From contig JAWQRO010000091.1 of the NCBI GenBank assembly GCA_033557835.1, positions 1 through 59,425 on the forward strand: a DNA stretch of 59,425 nt. Reading direction: 5' to 3'. Under the pieces are notes generated by a model that searched no databases, was not told where the DNA came from, and worked only from the letters and a program-made list of their open reading frames with translations. Within the stretch, counting starts at the first letter, position 1. Each line of letters begins with the position of its first letter. This DNA is from Helochares maculicollis. Taxonomy: Eukaryota; Arthropoda; Insecta; Coleoptera; Hydrophilidae. Both the position numbers and the translations under genes were made by a program. Shown one piece after another: positions 13,386-26,138 of this stretch.

Positions 13386-14430
13386 AAATCTAGAGTGTCT
13401 CCACTCAACATTCCCGTATAAATATAAGTACGACATAAAAGTACCTGTGATTAATAATAAATCTACAAACACTTACATGCGCTTAAAAGCTAAACGCAAA
13501 AGTTTTAATATTCATAATTAACACTAACGTCAATGTCTATATTTAACACATTAATATATTCATAAGGAATATTCAATTCTTTTTCAGTAAATATATATCA
13601 TCGGAATATTTTTAATATTTTTTTATGTAATGTAAAATACTTTGTGTTTAAACAAGTCTACAATATGGACCGCTTGTAAATACCCTTTACGAAAACCTGA
13701 ATTACAAAATGTTAATTCATAACTAAAGGAAGAGTCCCATTTTAACATTTTAATATAAATTCATAAAAAAATTAAATTTATGACGGTAACGTCCTACTTC
13801 CGGTTTTAAAATTTACATGGAACTGTTTGCTATTGCTATATTTTTTATGTTTAGCATTTTTCTAACATTTTTCTAAAATATTTTACTCCAAAGACCACTA
13901 AAATTGGAATTTTTAAAATTATAAAAATAGAGCTTTCAGAGCTCATGTTAAAAATTTGTATCTGCGAGTTTTTGTAATAATTAAGATATGAACGAAATTT
14001 CAATTGGATAAGTTAATTTTAAATGCTACTTTACATTAAAAAAACTGTGTTGGTAAACGGGTTCTTCCAGTGGTCCTCTATGTTTCAAAAGTTGATACAG
14101 ATATGAACGAAATTTCAATTGGATAAGTTAATTTTAAATGCTACTTTACATTAAAAAAAACTGTGTTGGTAAACGGGTTCTTCCGGTGGTCCTCCATGTT
14201 TCAAAAGTTGATACAGATCTAAGGTTTTGAGATAATGGCCGGATACCAACTTTCATCGCTCTAACTCAAACGGTATGACCACCATCGTGTTTACAAACAC
14301 ACACACACAGACAACATGCCAAAAGTTCTCAAAATTCAGGGGCACTCAAAACGTGGATATCCGTCAAAATCTCGAGGTCGACTTTTTTCATGATCGTAAT
14401 AGCTTCTCTTCGTATAGTATAAAAGAATGC
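13386..14430 (+). repeat. Dispersed repeat, copy 2, with internal expansion
   Basis: Starts AATCTAGAGTGTCTCCACTC and follows copy 1 in the same order, ending CATCGTGTTTACAAACACAC, AACATGCCAA, GTGGATATCCGTC, CGTATAGTAT. It is longer than copy 1 because of extra sequence from about 13830 and a 115-bp tandem duplication. Copies 1 and 2 lie in direct orientation with about 235 bp between them. Confidence 0.5.
13986..14216 (+). repeat. Fresh 115-bp tandem duplication
   Basis: Unit 1 is 13986-14100 and unit 2 is 14101-14216. Both begin ATATGAACGAAATTTC and end GTTGATACAG. They differ by two substitutions (CCAG/CCGG and CTAT/CCAT) and one extra A in an A run. The near identity shows a recent event compared with the divergence between the flanking repeat copies. 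Confidence 0.5.
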
Positions 14431-17400
14431 AAAAAACTGAAATCAATGTAAGATATTGTCGATGGTCTTACATGTCCCCAAATGAATATTTTACCATAAT
14501 AGTGAGTCGAATTTTATTGATCCAATTTCTAGGGATTAAGCACTACCATGTTTTTATACAGAGAGTCCCATAAGGCTTTTCAAATTCACTATTTGAGTTT
14601 GCAGCTCATTATATTGTGTTTAAATTTATTTATAAAAGAAATAAAATATTTTATAATGTGGGTGGACTTAAATCAGACAAAAGATATGCATTTCAAACTG
14701 GATGTAAAATTCCATGCAGGAAAGTAGTGGTACTGATATTCAGAATGCTAGCATTCGTGTTTTAAATAATCAATTTAATTGTTTTTTATAATAAAACATC
14801 ATTTTTCCTGACTTTCTACTTCAAAATAAAAATAACATTATTAATTTGTATATTCTATTTAGAAAGAACTCTCACCCCTTCCCTAAAAAGTGTAAACACT
14901 CAGCTACTACCTCTATTTTATTTGGTGTTTATTGCTAGGATATTAATTAATGTTGGCAGGTTTTATTTCATTTTTACCATTTTTGTACATCTTTACTTCC
15001 ATAATCGAGCTCAAATTGTGTTTATGTACGTTCTTCTTGTTGCTTTTGCAGCACATCAGTCAAAAATCTTAACTAAAAATGCCAACTAAATATTCATCGC
15101 ACTGCGTGTACAAACTTTCGGGTAAAATGCTTCTTTATAATGATAAGTTAAAATTAAAACATTTAAGATATGTTTAGATTGACAAATATATATGATTTAC
15201 TACATACTAATAGTACTAATAGTATAATCGTACACAAATATTACATTAAAACATTAAAATATATTGCATTCAATTTGTGGGAAATCTCTTTACTAGGCAG
15301 CAGCTGTAGAGTATAAAAACGAAGTCGAGAATCCACTGAGAAGACACAAAAATGAACACAAGAATCTAAATTTATTGAAAGACACATTATTTGCTCGGCA
15401 AAACAATTAATTGTTCTTAGCTTAGCGTACTTGCCACTCCAGAAAAAGAAAATTATTAATATTTCTAAAGCGAACACATTCAAAAGAATAAAAGTTAAGA
15501 GTAAATATTGAAAGGAATAAACATTAGTTTTCAGATTAAACCGAATAGCTATTAAATAACAAATTAGTGTCTTATGAATTTTAATAAAAAGAGGTGAAAT
15601 TTTCAGCATTCTGAGAATACTTCGCTCCGCCACTGACCCACAAACAGACTGTTGCTTTTAAATCAGGTCCATAATCGATATCTAAATTTGTGTTTATCTT
15701 GTCAATAATAAAATTTACATTTTTAAGCGTTTCGCTGTGATTTCGTAACTTTTGAACTTGTCACTCCAGTGGACATAAAGAGCTGTACTTTATTGGCACT
15801 GGCGATGGCGTATCGAAAAATACCGATATTCGTATTTCTGAGCCGGCATTCCGGATTTTATTTTAAAATTTTTACTCGAATATGTGTTTTTAAATGACGC
15901 ATAAACGACATTAGTGCGGTACTGAATTTTATTTGTAGTTTCTCTCACTCGGTGGACTGTGGATCTCTCTGATACGTTTTTGAATTTTAAGGAGCTTTGA
16001 GTTTAAGTGGTCGTAAATGACAGCTCGCTGATGCTTGTTTATTTTATGCATTAGGAAAACTCAGGCTCTAAATATGCCCATTAAAAAAGGATCAACAAAC
16101 CGTTTTCGAGATCGCGAACTGTCATATTTAACACCTGCTATGTCCTTGCTGCTCTTCATATACTCTGGATGCCCAAACATTACAGGATCATAATCCGAGA
16201 TATTTAATAAGTAATATCTTCAGATTTGCATCGACCAATTACGATTAATAGTGAACTATATATAAGCATATCAAAAATCAAAGTAATTTTGCAAAACAGC
16301 TTTGCAGTGCGAATGTTTTACTGCTGGATAGACATACAAGTAAATTTCCAAACGGATTGTAATTAATTCGCATTTAAACTACAACGATTTCAATTTTTGT
16401 TTGAAATGCGGTGTGGTCGCCATAATTTTTTTCCATTTCAGCACCTGTATATATTTTAGATGCGTTCGGTACACTTTTACACTCGAAATTAGACAATTAG
16501 TATTCAAGAGTCCGATCATGTAAATGCTTTTTTACCTCGAACATCAGCATTCGTCTGACATTGACATGCCGAGGCATCATAACGTCCTGCCGACTCAAAT
16601 TCCTGCTTTGATCTATTCCACAATTATTTAACGATAAATTGACAAAGTTCTAACAAGATTCCGGCATTTAGGATAAAAACAGGACTACAAGGATGTTTGG
16701 CACTAGACCACCTGCGTGAGGGGATCGCAAACTGTCGCTAATGCCTCTAGTTTCAGCCTTGCAAAGATGGCATGCTTGATATCTGTTTAGACATGAGAAG
16801 CGACACGTGCTGTGAATTTTTAACCTCCTGGTTACATTTGATACCGAACAAAAAGTGCAGTGAATTGCACTGATCATGCCCTTTAGTATTCAATTAACAT
16901 TTGCCACTTTATACGGTCTTTTATAGTTCAAACGGTTGCACCAACTTGGTTTTGATCTCATATATATGCAAGACAGTTTGCCGACAATTGTATTATTTCG
17001 ACGAATCCTCCATTAGGTCTCTTGATATTCATGATTGATACACTCATTGCACATAACAGTAACGATAACGATTCCAAAAGCCTATAGATCTAAACGATCT
17101 AATGAGAATTTCGTAATAAAAACTTTTTCTAGCTCGCCAGGAGATGTCTCTATAAAGATTTCAATCTTTCTCTTTCGACTCTACTTTATCTTAAGGACGA
17201 TAAGTAATTTTATTTGTTTTGATTTCAAACATTAAACAGTTTAAAAAGACGTGTTTTTATGCCGCATACAAATTATACACACAATAGGCTGCCAGGCCAT
17301 TGATTACTTTCCAGCTCGTGTGCGCTATTGAAACTCTCTCCAACTCTTCTAGTCTCCTGATAGAAAACGGCATTTTTTTATTTAAAAAAAACTAAGTTCA

Positions 17401-20008
17401 TTTGATGCGGTTATTCCGTTCGGTTTGTAACATCAATTTAATTAAATCAATTACAATGAATTTAATTATAAAGCTGTAGCGTACAGTTTTTCATTAATTT
17501 TCTAACTAGTTCATTTTCTTTGAATTTTTTCAACTTGATAAGCTATTTTGCGTGAAGTAATGGAAGCAGCTTGAAACTTGATGCGAGTATTCAATTGAAA
17601 TATAGCAATGATTTCTGTCTGGTATACGTTAGGCCTATTTTGCATTCCTACCTCCACTTCACATTGATTGTAATATATTACCGTATTCATAAACCAATAA
17701 AAGATATAATTTAAACGATTCCTTATACAAATGGCATGGCAGGCTGGCTGCTCGCCTGCTGGACCAATTTAAAGCACGCCGGAAAGGAAAATTGAAACCT
17801 CATTGTTCCAGCTATAAAATGATAATAAATTCCATTCAAACGCTTGCTGTGTGCTTACGAAATGCACATCTACGTACCTATGTATGTGAATCAGGCTATA
17901 AAATTGTCCGGCAATTTGTCAGTTTTATTGGTTGTGTGTGGGATATGATGCTGTTGCATCCTTTATTGCAAAATGTGATTTAGAGTTTGGAAAATCTTTG
18001 GCACTTTGATTTTAAAACGTTATTATTTATTATTGTTGTATGGGCATTGCTTAGGCTTGAGAGAGGGTCGAAGGATTTATAAACCTGAAGAGTGTGTCGC
18101 AACCTCTTGGAATTTTGTCCTTTTCGAACTTTCTAAAGAACTTTCTCGTCTGAGAAATTTTTGAAAACGTAGAATCGTTGTCCCATGTCATAGAAAAAAT
18201 AGAAGTTTCTTTAAAAAATTAGTTTTATCCTTAAACTGTTATCAATGTTAAAGTAACTACACTGATAACTGATTAACTAACTTGCTGAGTGACTTACCAT
18301 CAATAACAATCGTTAACCACTGAACTTAAGAGAGCAAAATTTCTCAAAACGCTTACTTTTACGGTGTAATTAGCCAGCTAGCAACGAATTCTAGATATTC
18401 CTTTCACAAAGGAGGAAAGATATGGATTGAGATGATACGGAATAAAAAGAGGTTGTAGAATTTTCGTTAAAAATTAAGAAACCCGCATTTGCCTTTATTA
18501 TCTTTAATTTCAAACGGAAATAATAAATATTTTGCCTCTTATGGAAATATATGTCGAAAATACCGTTGGTTCTATTGATATATTCTCGAGGAAAATGGAA
18601 TTGTTATGCGCTAAACCATTTTTCAAAATGAGTGATCTTGTAAAAATGATGAAGCTTTAAAAAATGTTAGCATTGCAAATAATTAAATTGCTATTTAGAT
18701 TTTTCTTGAAAACTAATGAATGACATGATTCGTCGAACTAATGAGCTTCTTTCAACTCAAGTAGTTCAAAAGGAGGAAGTTTTCTATAATTTATCACTTA
18801 GGATATAGTGTTAGAACTTACAGTAACTTAACTTTAATCTAAACGCGATCTTGCTTGTCATGCATCAAGTCATATTTGCTTATAAATCTTTTAGAACGAT
18901 TAATTCTACCATAAAGTATATGTAGAAGCACTTATATCAAAATAGCGTTTCCTCAATACGATAAAATATAGCAATAATATGTATAAAAGTAAAAGCTCAG
19001 ATTTTGTTCTAGGACGTTTTGTTTGCCTTTTTGTTATGATACTCACTAAGATTAACATGAGTCTACAGCTCACCTCCAGTCTACAATTTTGCTATAGATT
19101 TTACAACACTCATAACCACATTTTGCAATCAAAATTGTCAGCAAAAATGCTCTATAATATAACATTTTATCCTATTGTAAATTTTATAAATTAAACAATT
19201 CATGAAAACATGCAGTGAAATTTTAAAATAATCCAAATTAATAAAATTTGATCAAATACGTACTGTCAATATTGCGATAATACCTGCAATGAGCCTACAA
19301 ATAATTGTTCTCACTTGTCCAAGACTATATTTTCATTGATGTTAGTTTTTTAAGAAGAGATCCTTGCTAAGATATCCTTCACCTTTTGGCTATTATGCCT
19401 AAAAAAAGTGAAAAATATCTGTTATACATTTCTGAATTGCTTCTCAAAATTTATGATAGTATGTACTGACTTTTGTTGCAACAATATGCGTAATTTTTAC
19501 GTCCAAATTCGATTAGTTCAATAACTTTTTGCCAAAAGTAGATATAATACATATTCGTTTTAAATAGACCCGGAAATGACAATGTCTATATAATTGCTGC
19601 AAGAGACATAAGTTAAAACACTTTCAATAAATAAAAAAAGTTGTGGAGAAACAGTTGAAGTAAAAAATGAGTACGCGTATTTGGCACTCAGTAGAATTAA
19701 CAATTTTGTACCACCAAAAGAAACACTTATGTTTATTATAAGAAACTGAAATAGAAAAATTGTCAACTTGTTTCATAAAAACGCCCCGATGGATACAATT
19801 ATGAATATAAACGCCAAGGTAAATAGATAGGCAGCATGATTAGTAATAATATAATGGGTGGAATTCAAGTTATTATCATACAATTGGTATTAATTATATG
19901 AAAAACTGAATTTCAAAGTAATCACACAAATGAACCTGCGGGAAAACGTTATACTATATTTGAATGTTTTTTTTATACAAATGCTGAATCATATATATGA
20001 CGATTTAA
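14431..20008. other. Gene-free stretch
   Basis: The longest frame is 130 codons on the minus strand (15241-15633), rich in F, I and L, with no signal, motif or splice context that supports a gene. A GC-richer patch at 16540-16900 has a minus-strand frame with six cysteines but no ordered finger spacing. Confidence 0.5.
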
Positions 20009-20010
20009 TA

Positions 20011-21124
20011 GGTTGTTCAATAAATTTTCGGTGGGAAAAGGGTGTTGCTTCTAGCCTATTTTTTTATTATGTTGGTGCACTCTTCATATGAACGACGGTG
20101 AAGTTTCATTTCTATCTGTCAGTTCTTTCTTGTGTTTATAAACCATTTAGTGTCGGCATATCATAGTATTTTTTAAACAATTGAAAAAATCAAGTATCAC
20201 GCAGTGATTGAGTTTTTATTTATGGAAAGATTAAAAGGAAAGGAATTTTATGAGCGAATGTTGAAAGTATGTAAGAACTCTTCGGTTTCAATTGGTAGAG
20301 TAAAAATATGGGTTGCTAAACTTACACCTGGTCATACAAGCCTTAAAGAAAATCCACTTCAAAAGCGTCCAAAAACAGCAACAACACCAGAAATCGTTGA
20401 CAAAATATAGGACATCGTATTGGAATATTGTCAAGTATGCACAATGAGTGCCGCATTCCGTAACAATGGAACAAACACACGTTCAAATACGATTTTCTCC
20501 GCAACATTTAGAGCGTTTTTGAAAGGATAAAATAAAATAAAGTATACTATGTGAGTCGATTCATCACTATTGATAAGACTTGGATTTATCACCATGATCC
20601 TGAATCAAAACAAGAGACTAAAGTGTGTTGTGAATCTGGTTCTTCGGCTCAAAACCAAATTCGTGTCCAGAAATCGTCCAAGAAGATGTTAGCATCGGTA
20701 TTTTGGAAGGCGAAAGAAATTTTGTTTTTAGATTACTTGCAACTGATAAAATAATAAATTCTGAATATTATTTTTCATTGGGACAATGCACCGTGTCACA
20801 AGAACCTTTTGACAACGACTAAAATTAATAATTTAAGTTCGAATTGTTGGGGCATCCATCGTATTTACTAGTGACTTCCATCTGTATCCGTACTTAAAAA
20901 GTTCATTCATTAAAAGCGTTTTTCATAAAATTATATCATAGCAAACGTGGAAGCACATTTTGCAGCCCTTACAGATTATCTCTCCAGGGATAGAATTCAT
21001 AAACGAAAATATTTTTGGAACAAATGTATTGTTATGTTCTAGGAGACCATATTGAATAACAAAATGTATTTCAAACCATAAAATTATGTTTCTCTTATCA
21101 AACTGAAAAAGTTATTGAACAGCC
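20011..21124 (+). mobile_element. Decayed mariner transposon with both terminal inverted repeats
   Basis: The ends are inverted: GGTTGTTCAATAAATTTTC at the left and, read from the right end inward, GGCTGTTCAATAACTTTTTC. Both are flanked by TA (20009-20010 and 21125-21126), the mariner target duplication. A broken transposase lies between. A first segment (about 20195-20409) has the mariner N-terminal pattern ending in RPKTATTPEIVDKI and a stop. A second (about 20550-20755) holds ITIDKTWIYHHDPESKQ with the first catalytic aspartate. HWDNAPCH near 20780 holds the second, and SDFHLYPYLK near 20870 the third, as in DD34D mariners. Stops, frame changes and a missing stretch between the first two segments leave 1,114 bp against the usual ~1.3 kb. 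It cannot encode a working transposase. Confidence 0.5.
20195..20905 (+). pseudogene. Broken mariner transposase frame
   Basis: Separate pieces of a DD34D transposase can be read in order. The DNA-binding part comes first, closed by a TAG just after PEIVDKI. Then follow the catalytic block around IDKTWIYHHDPESKQ, the HWDNAPCH block and the SDFHLYPYLK block. The part that normally joins the binding domain to the catalytic core is largely missing. All three aspartates are visible, but never in one frame. Confidence 0.5.
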
Positions 21125-21126
21125 TA

Positions 21127-24100
21127 ATAGATTCTTGGTTGACTATTTATAGATATGAAATCTAGATATCGCGTTTATAGATTTTTTTAATTTTCAGCTT
21201 TATTTTATAAAGATGCCTAAATCTAGATATTATTGATGTCAAAAAACCAAATTGACATTAAAAGAATTTGAAAACGGTATTAAAATAAAATTAATACTTC
21301 TAATGAGAAAATGGGTGTATATTTATGCTACAGTTATAATTTCGAATACTTCATTCGAGCATTTCTAGCGAAAAATTTGTTGCTAATTCTAATAATATCA
21401 GTATTCTCTATATCCTGAGGCTTTTGTGAATTACTTGACTGAACAAACATAACTCATGTGAACATTTTATTAGGCTCTGATTCGAGAACAACTTCCTAAA
21501 TTTAAAATAATGGAAACTCATTTGAGTATTATAATAACAGCTCACTAAATTGAAGGTAGGAACAATTGTTAATACGGTTTATAGGTATTCTAAAATAATT
21601 TATAAAGAATGGTTAAAACAACGTTTTAATTTTATGATGAAAACTGCTTTACAGTGCAAACTGAAAACAAGTAAGGTAATTTTTAAAAACTAAGACAAGA
21701 ACACGACTAGATAAGCGTATTTCTTCGCCATTTGACTATTTAAGACTTAATTGCATTATTAAAAGGAATCGTCACATCAACGGCCTAGCTCATTAAGAAA
21801 TAATGAGACTAAATAGGCTTTTAACGATCTCCAATAAAAACGAGAGCATAAGCCCAAATTCGTTCAGAAGAGACTTGCAATGCTCTGTAACTCATAAAAC
21901 CACTATTGGGAATGCAATAGATTTTTTTATTCTTCGGACTAATCCCACTAGACTTGTAAGGAGGCGGCATCCACGTGTCTTATGGTTAGACGGCAGTCAG
22001 TCAGTCTGTCGGCCGATCCTTCTGTCAGCGGAAAAGAGGACGCGACGCGCTAATTAATTCGCCGACTCCTTTTATCCAGATCCGCTTAAATGGTTTAATA
22101 GTTTTGTCGGCTTTCTTTAGATGGGGAAGCTTAACATTCGAAGACTCTTTAATCGAGTTTAGTTTTGTTGCTGTTGAATGGTATTAATAAAAAATTCCAA
22201 TCAAAATTAAAAAATCAATTGCTTTAAAAATAATATAGAGCTAAAAGTATAGAAAAATATTAGCAGAATTCAATCGTAAACTATAATTAAGCAAAGTATG
22301 CCCTTGTACCTTATGACTATAATCTCAATTCATTCTACTTCAGCCAAGTATCATTATTAGATTATCATTTTATACATCGTCGATATTTTAAAGAGTGGTT
22401 AAAAATATAATAGCCTGTAAAAGTGATGGAAATGTATCTTAGAAAATAATATTGTATTGTCGGAATTTTTCACTATAAATTCGCATGTTCTAAAATTTAG
22501 AAATCTGTCTAACTCGTATATTTTATTATCCACAAAACAATTATATTGTAATAAGCTACTGATCGAGAATATCATAAGCTACCGATCCAATTGAAATCCG
22601 CTATATAAAACAATCTCATTATATTATAACGATCCACATTTGTCTGACCAAACGAAAAATCAATCAATAGGGGAACAATGCATCTATTAGAAACCAAGCA
22701 ACACTACTGTGCGATCAAAAGGACGTTCTGTAAAAGCATATTATTTTCTATATGAAGCAGTAGAAACAAAGGCAAAATATGTTATTGTCTGGACACCATA
22801 GTGAGATTAAATGATTCTGGTCAGCTGTACAAATGCTTATTGTGCTTCACTTTTTGTTTTATGATGGACACAATGGTTATTATGTTCGACTTTTTATTTT
22901 ATTGTGCCTACGGTAGCTATTGAGATCATATTTTCATTATTATATGCTATGGTGTTACAACGCCAGCTGATCCTAAAGCATAACTTCGTATTGTTTTACA
23001 AATAGGTACTCAAAACTTCAGATAGAAACAATATATTACTAGCTGAGTTTGAAATAAAAACAACGTAGTTTTTATATATTATTTGCATTTGCAAAGAGCA
23101 AATCTTTTCATAATAATAAATAATACTCTAAATTAAATTTTGTAGGTGGCCTATAGAAACAAAAATACGAAATAGATTCATTAATTCTACCAAAAAATAA
23201 TGCTTGCCTAGGGTTATGCGATGGTATGCAGTGAAACCGTTTAAGATATCTTGTGTAAAAGACTTGGGTTAGAGACCATGAAGAATAAAGCTATTAACGA
23301 AGGCGTCAAAATTAATTATCTCGCAATTATATTTATTAATAAGGATACTGTAATAAAATTAGTCAGAGCCAGGTTCGCCTTCGCTTCCTCGTAGATCCTT
23401 GCAAGGTGGAGTTGAATAGTAAGCAGTCAAGTGAGGATTGAGCTCGAGCTGGTGCTGCCTGGCTGAAGGACTATCATTCTTCTTAACAGTTGCGTGTTCA
23501 AATCGCCTTGGGTGGCTTAATGCTACAGTTGTCGCGCGCCTACACTCTTAGATACTCTACATGTCACTGATATCAACTACATATCTTTGCTCACGCGATA
23601 TTCTAGTAAAGCTGCTAAGAAATTTAGATGAACACAACACATCTCTGATATTGAAGTCATTGGCGTGGATTCTCTGGGTTCACTAAAAATAAAACTAGCA
23701 ATAAAATTCGTATGCTTAAATGTATCATTTTCCTTTATAAACTTATTTTTGTACTCGACGCAGAATCAATAAATACCTAAAGAATAGATCATAAACAGTT
23801 TTAACATTTAATTGTCATATATTTATTACCGACATAGATTGCTTTTCCGACAAACATAGAACTATGGAATTTTTACAGAAAAAAATGTGTTTACTTATTT
23901 AATTGCCCATTTTCCTAATTTTCGCATTAAAATTCAAAATACATTATGTACAACTGAAACAGTATAATCTGTACTTTAATTTTGGTATTAAATGAACATT
24001 TGCAGTTCCTTTTTTACTTTGTTTTTACTTTGCCTTAACTTCTTAAAAAAATAAATTTATTGTGCTGTTGAACCTCAACTTTTTGCCTTTCTAGTCTTAG

Positions 24101-24275
24101 CTTGTCAATATAAATGCTAAATTAAAAGATGAGAACTGACACGAAAACAAGACACTTTTGCAGTTTCATTGAATATATATTAGCAATATCACCTCTTTAA
24201 ATCAGTAGATCAGTCGGACTCAATAAAAACAATGGAAAGGAGCAGCACAAAAATTCAAGAAGTATAACAAAACAT
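21127..24275. other. Gene-free stretch downstream of the receptor gene
   Basis: Holds a CG-rich patch at 21955-22060, an imperfect 40-bp tandem duplication at 22837-22916 (about 26 of 40 positions agree) and the possible SINE at 23370-23560. No coding exon is seen. Confidence 0.5.
23370..23560 (+). repeat. Possible tRNA-derived SINE
   Basis: TGGCTGAAGGA (23460-23470) resembles a polymerase III A box and GTTCAAATC (23495-23503) a B box, about 34 bp apart as in tRNA genes. The surrounding DNA is GC-richer than the background. The acceptor and T stems pair poorly, so this is not a functional tRNA gene. No second copy was noticed in the window. Confidence 0.5.
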
Positions 24276-24281
24276 TTTATT
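24276..24281 (-). terminator. Candidate poly(A) signal AATAAA
   Basis: The plus-strand word TTTATT reads AATAAA on the minus strand. It is the first canonical signal downstream of the receptor stop codon. AATAAA is common by chance in DNA this rich in AT, so the assignment is weak. Confidence 0.5.
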
Positions 24282-25340
24282 AAAGCAAATATATAAAAAA
24301 TTATATAACGTAAGGCACATCTTGTACTGGCCATTTATATACTAATACTTACAAAGACTTATTTTAATATAAAATCTGACAGTTTGTATCAAAACTATGT
24401 ATATAAAAAAATAATTTATATATAAAATTATAATACAAAAATAAAAACAAATAAATACAAACACAGTACGTTGAAATTGCTACCCTCCCAAAACTGACCG
24501 TTAAGTACAAAAATAGTTATAATAGTAAATAATAATCATAATTGTAAAAATAAATAGTTATATTAGAGAAATAAAAATATATGTATAAAAAATTACGTAC
24601 ATTCTTTAATAATAATAATAATAAAATAATCTAATCACATACAAATCTGTACAATTGGATAAAATATAATATATTAAGTTTTCTTTTCATATGGGCTTTT
24701 CGTAGTAAAAAAATATAAAAAATAACCATAATAATATTACAAAATTATTTTTAAATCAGGTACTATATAAATGTCACGTGTAGTCGAATTGAAATTTCTA
24801 CTATTTCTATAAATTTTCTATCTTGTAAATTATTGCTAAGTGAAATACTTGAAATGGAAAAATATAATATAGCAATTTTGTTGTCCACAAAATTTGTGAT
24901 AATTGCACAGTCATTATAAGACCGTATCTTTTGTAGGTAAGTACTATAAAAATAAGTCAGTGCTGTTGTGAAATTCTGACCAATAAAATTAGGGTGGCTA
25001 CAAGATTGTATTTTTTCGATTAACGTATTAAAAATGAGCCTATTGTTATATTAAAGCTCTAGCTAGCTTAAAAGTTCAGTTAAACTACTGTATCATCATA
25101 ATTTAGCAGTATCAAGAAGTTATAGAGTCACATCATTGTACCACCACAAAATTGTAGCAATACAAAATTGTGATGCTAAAATAGAGCAAAACAAAATTGC
25201 ACCACCAGACATTGACACCAGTTTTTATAACAACGAGTAAAAATAAAGTTTAACATTTAAAGAGGAACATTCGTCCATTTTCAGCTTAAATTGGAATCAC
25301 ATTTCGTAAGTAAGGTCATAATAAAAAAGAAGGCTCTTTT
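24276..25340 (-). other. Probable 3' UTR of the knirps-family gene
   Basis: About 1.06 kb of strongly AT-rich DNA follows the stop codon. The first canonical AATAAA on the minus strand is at 24276-24281; weaker ATTAAA variants occur at 24605-24610 and 24363-24368. A short ATA/TAA microsatellite lies near 24607-24625. At 25138-25210 the word CAAAATTG recurs three times between two ACCACCA words, a degenerate repeat. The extent is inferred only from the poly(A) signal; no cleavage site is proven. Confidence 0.5.
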
Positions 25341-26138
25341 TCATCTATCTAAAGTTAAGTCTAAAGGCACAGATTTCACTGGTTCTGTTTCCATTTTCGA
25401 TTCACTGATTGTTTGGTTCACTTTACTGTTCGATTGGGATTCTTTTGTCCTAACTGATAGATCTATGGGTTCATCTTGATCCGGCGCTGGGGCTGCTATA
25501 GTGATCGGTGATCGCATCCAAATGTCTTTCCAAGCGCCTGGATCTCCAAAGCCTTGAAAAGGAGGTAACCATTTGGGGATGATTCCTGCCGGTGGGATCA
25601 ACGGGATGGTGCTTGGTGAAATAGGAGGAATCTGCACCAAGGAACTACTTAGGAGTCTACTTCCGTAGTGTTCTGGTTCACTAGAGGGGGAAGGTAACTT
25701 CTTTGAAGAAGATCCCGAGAAGTAATCTCGGTCGCTTGACGGGGATGCTGACGGTTTCCTAATGCTAAGAGCGCTTGGGGAACGAAGGTCGTCTTCTGGG
25801 TCTGCAGAAGAAGCGCCGCTATCGGAAGCAGAGCTCCTTGTGTCGGGAGGGAGAGTGTGCGGCCGGAAAAGGGGTAGATATGGTGGCGGCCGTAGCGAAG
25901 CGGCTGCTACAATGTTGTTTGCGGCTTGCTGTTGTTGCTCTTGAAGAAGGCAGTGAATTTTGAACCAATTGGAGCGCCTTCCGTATCGCGATCCACTTTT
26001 TGACATGCCAACGAGGAGGCATTTCCGGAGTCGACAGGCTTTGCAAGCTGTTCTGTTCTTTTTGTTGATGACACATTCTCCGTTGTTCTTGCATTCCGAT
26101 ATCGAACCCAGGTTGTTGTATGTTCTTCCAAAAAAGCT
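25341..26138 (-). CDS. kni: Knirps-family (NR0A) orphan nuclear receptor, last coding exon
   Basis: The open frame from the splice acceptor to a TGA stop encodes 265 residues; the initiator and first zinc finger are on a missing upstream exon. Residues 1-5 read SFFGR, directly after the P-box of a nuclear receptor. Finger-two cysteines fall at 16, 22, 32 and 35 (C-x5-C-x9-C-x2-C), followed by CRLRKC. Residues 49-67 hold the knirps box core RYGRRSNWFKIHCLLQE, which defines the family. No ligand-binding domain follows: the rest is a short Q run, then a P/S-rich tail. PIDLSVR (224-230) and PLDLT (258-262) fit the PxDLS docking motif for the corepressor CtBP. Known family members (knirps, knirps-like, eagle) are nuclear DNA-binding regulators in embryonic patterning or neuron fate, and Knirps represses through CtBP. 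The two tail motifs recall knirps-like, so a single kni/knrl co-orthologue is my preferred reading, but eagle is not excluded. The protein would be near 290 residues, shorter than fly relatives. The exon is much richer in GC than its surroundings. Confidence 0.5.
   Translation of the reverse strand, partial: SFFGRTYNNLGSISECKNNGECVINKKNRTACKACRLRKCLLVGMSKSGSRYGRRSNWFKIHCLLQEQQQQAANNIVAAASLRPPPYLPLFRPHTLPPDTRSSASDSGASSADPEDDLRSPSALSIRKPSASPSSDRDYFSGSSSKKLPSPSSEPEHYGSRLLSSSLVQIPPISPSTIPLIPPAGIIPKWLPPFQGFGDPGAWKDIWMRSPITIAAPAPDQDEPIDLSVRTKESQSNSKVNQTISESKMETEPVKSVPLDLTLDR

Noticed and set aside
15241..15633. 130-codon minus-strand open frame
   Set aside because: Hydrophobic F/I/L-rich content is expected from random AT-rich DNA; there is no motif, no coding-like composition and no splice or promoter context.
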